Of a stretch of 64,000 nt of DNA, positions 62,794-64,000 are shown piece by piece. Made by a program: the position numbers and the translations under genes. Below the pieces are notes generated by a model that had not been told where the DNA came from, did not search any database, and saw only the letters and a list, made by a program, of their open reading frames with translations. Source of the stretch: a virus; IMG/VR virus record IMGVR_UViG_3300028840_004763, positions 19,299-83,298 of that record; one strand, 5' to 3'. Each line of letters begins with the position of its first letter. Position 1 is the stretch's first letter.

Positions 62794-63360
62794 GTGCTGG
62801 TAAAGCTGCATTCCCGTGAGTACGAAGAGGATTACGGGCTGCTCATCAAAGGTGAGCAACCTCATATCCACATGTTCGACCACGGATTGGTGCGGCTCAC
62901 CAGCAAGATGCGACCGATCCCCGTCGTCCGGGTCAACGCCGTTTGGATGAGCGATGATCTCTGGGTGCGCTGCGACGTCGCGGACACCGAGGAGAAGAAG
63001 CAGGTTGGCCTTCAATCCTACGAATCGTTGCCGTCCAGGAATGGACTCTACTTCCCATATCCAGGCTACTCCGATGTCACCTTCCACCAAGGCTCCGTGG
63101 CGTTCCCGCTCGACATCCTCTTTCTGCGCGACAGCGAAATCGTGCGGATTGAGGAGATGACCAAGGTCGGTAGCCGTGACCAGTGGGGGTGTGCCCACGT
63201 CGACGGCGTTATAGAGGTCAACGGGGGCTTCTGCGAGAAGAACAATGTTCGAGTAGGGGAGCGTCTCGCGCTATTTGCTTTTTCCGAACGGGACATCCGG
63301 GACTGGCATACCGAACGTGCTTCGGGAAGTCTGCTCCGACAGCTGGTGGAGGGAGAATGA
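62794..63360 (+). CDS. DUF192-like protein
   Basis: A 188-residue protein with GTG start 2 bases after the previous stop. The region VRCDVADTEEKKQVGLQSYE, NGLYFPYPGYSDVTFHQGSV, then AFPLDILFLRDSEIVRIEEM follows the DUF192 layout (V.VADT.E....GL.....L....GM.F.F.......F.....FPLDI.F.D..G.IV.I). DUF192 proteins are small beta domains of unknown role. The GLM and WM residues of typical members are altered here. Confidence 0.6.
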   Translation: MLVKLHSREYEEDYGLLIKGEQPHIHMFDHGLVRLTSKMRPIPVVRVNAVWMSDDLWVRCDVADTEEKKQVGLQSYESLPSRNGLYFPYPGYSDVTFHQGSVAFPLDILFLRDSEIVRIEEMTKVGSRDQWGCAHVDGVIEVNGGFCEKNNVRVGERLALFAFSERDIRDWHTERASGSLLRQLVEGE

Positions 63361-63737
63361 AGGGGAAACCAAAGGATCCGCCGGACATCCTGTACCTCTA
63401 CCGTCTCTTTTGTAGAGGCTGCGTCCTCAAGGTGTTGTCGGAGCACAAGGACATCGGCGACCTGTGGACCGACATCCTCGCCCGAGAGAAGGACGAAGAC
63501 CGTATCGATTTCTGGGAGCCTCGACCCGATCATACTTATGAGGAGATCATCGTGCGGCCTTCCATGATCATCGCCGTCGACCGGCTGCTGGCCACCGAAC
63601 TCACGTCCGAGCAGCCCAATCGCGACAAGCGTCGGAAGGAAGATCGAGAACGCCGCGAAAACGCCGTACAGATCAGCGGCGGTCGCATCCAGATAGGCCA
63701 GAGCGCGAAGAGGAACAGTCATGCCGACGTTCACTGA
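63357..63737 (+). CDS. Hypothetical protein
   Basis: A 126-residue protein, ATG at 63357 overlapping the previous stop by 4 bases. Helical N-terminus with FCRGCVLKVL, charged C-terminus (NRDKRRKEDRERRENAVQIS). Not recognised. A small packaging subunit is imaginable from size only; nothing supports it. Confidence 0.5.
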   Translation: MKGKPKDPPDILYLYRLFCRGCVLKVLSEHKDIGDLWTDILAREKDEDRIDFWEPRPDHTYEEIIVRPSMIIAVDRLLATELTSEQPNRDKRRKEDRERRENAVQISGGRIQIGQSAKRNSHADVH

Positions 63738-64000
63738 ACTCAAGAAGAAGTCCCACGTCTCCGCACATCCGCTCTTCCAGAGCTGGGATGAGAGGGTCGC
63801 CAAAATGCGTGCGGCGATGAAACATCGGACTGCGACCGACATCGACTTGCTGGACATCTTTTCGAAGGTCAAGCAAGTCGGGTTGAAGCCCGGTGATCGC
63901 AGCTTGAACGCCTTCATCCAGGAAGCCGCCATCGCCGCCCAAGCCGCGCTCGACGTGCTCCACTGGCCGTTGCCGCCGAAGGTCTCTTACAACAACGTCA
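63721..64000 (+). CDS. Hypothetical protein, 5' part (runs off window)
   Basis: An ORF starting at ATG 63721 inside the end of the previous gene (17-base overlap) and still open at the last base; 93 codons are visible. It begins MPTFTELKKKSHVSAHPLFQ and is helical (DIDLLDIFSKVKQVGLKPGD, FIQEAAIAAQAALDVLHW). Product unknown. Confidence 0.55.
   Translation, partial: MPTFTELKKKSHVSAHPLFQSWDERVAKMRAAMKHRTATDIDLLDIFSKVKQVGLKPGDRSLNAFIQEAAIAAQAALDVLHWPLPPKVSYNNV

Noticed and set aside
1-64000. tRNA genes, CRISPR arrays, IS elements or integrase/attachment sites
   Set aside because: Nothing recognisable: gaps are shorter than about 90 bases and no cloverleaf, direct-repeat/spacer or transposase pattern was seen. 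A tRNAscan-SE run would be decisive.

Overview
The window is a gene-dense, high-GC stretch of a large tailed bacteriophage genome. Almost every base is coding, every gene I support lies on the + strand, and most neighbours overlap by 1-4 bases (ATGA or TAATG junctions) or sit a few bases apart. No gap exceeds about 90 bases. I see no tRNA, rRNA, CRISPR array, IS element or integrase. Capsid, portal and terminase genes are not visible, so the window is a fragment. A contractile-tail (myovirus) baseplate module indicates the morphotype. The host cannot be named. A lipobox protein and a SleB-like peptidoglycan hydrolase fit a Gram-negative host, and the Cys-rich lipoprotein resembles motifs common in Myxococcota and relatives, but that is only a hint.

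Region 1 (1-23458) is the tail module. It holds two consecutive paralogous tape-measure-like proteins (the second with a C-terminal hydrolase-like domain), a baseplate/hub-associated protein, a gp27-like hub, a gp5/VgrG-like spike with a repetitive beta tail, a small hydrophobic protein, a gp25/GpW-like wedge protein and a baseplate J/gp6-like protein. Several large receptor-side proteins follow. A Cys-rich lipoprotein, an HExxH metallopeptidase-like protein and an AT-rich HNH endonuclease gene sit between the last two giant tail proteins. The final one is a 1561-residue beta-helical fibre or spike.

Region 2 (23459-34068) starts with two promoter-bearing intergenic gaps and two regulator-like genes. 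It continues with nucleic-acid and nucleotide metabolism: a FEN-type 5'-3' exonuclease fused to a family-4-like uracil-DNA glycosylase, a DUF3310-TSCPD fusion, an SNF2-type helicase, a Nudix protein, a DnaC-like helicase loader and a DnaB-like helicase with a degenerate P-loop.

Region 3 (34069-54646) carries primase, a sigma-like protein, a sliding-clamp-like protein, family A DNA polymerase, an endolysin-like protein, a DnaX clamp loader, a Pro-rich ssDNA-binding-protein candidate, RecA, an SbcCD/gp46-47 pair, a RusA-type resolvase and a trigger-factor-like chaperone. Zinc-ribbon and C2H2 small proteins are scattered between them. Together regions 2 and 3 encode a nearly complete bacterial-style replisome plus recombination machinery.

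Region 4 (54647-64000) has two candidate promoters and a run of mostly unrecognised acidic, Pro-rich or repeat-rich proteins, including a 1278-residue low-complexity protein, plus a DUF192-like protein. A short YW...G.(Y/F)G motif recurs in at least two of these proteins. The last gene runs off the window.

The most interesting items are the FEN-UDG fusion beside the DUF3310-TSCPD fusion, the tandem tape-measure paralogues, a beta module shared between two giant tail proteins, the phage trigger-factor-like protein, the polymerase with a Cys-rich insertion, and the shared YW motif in the last region.
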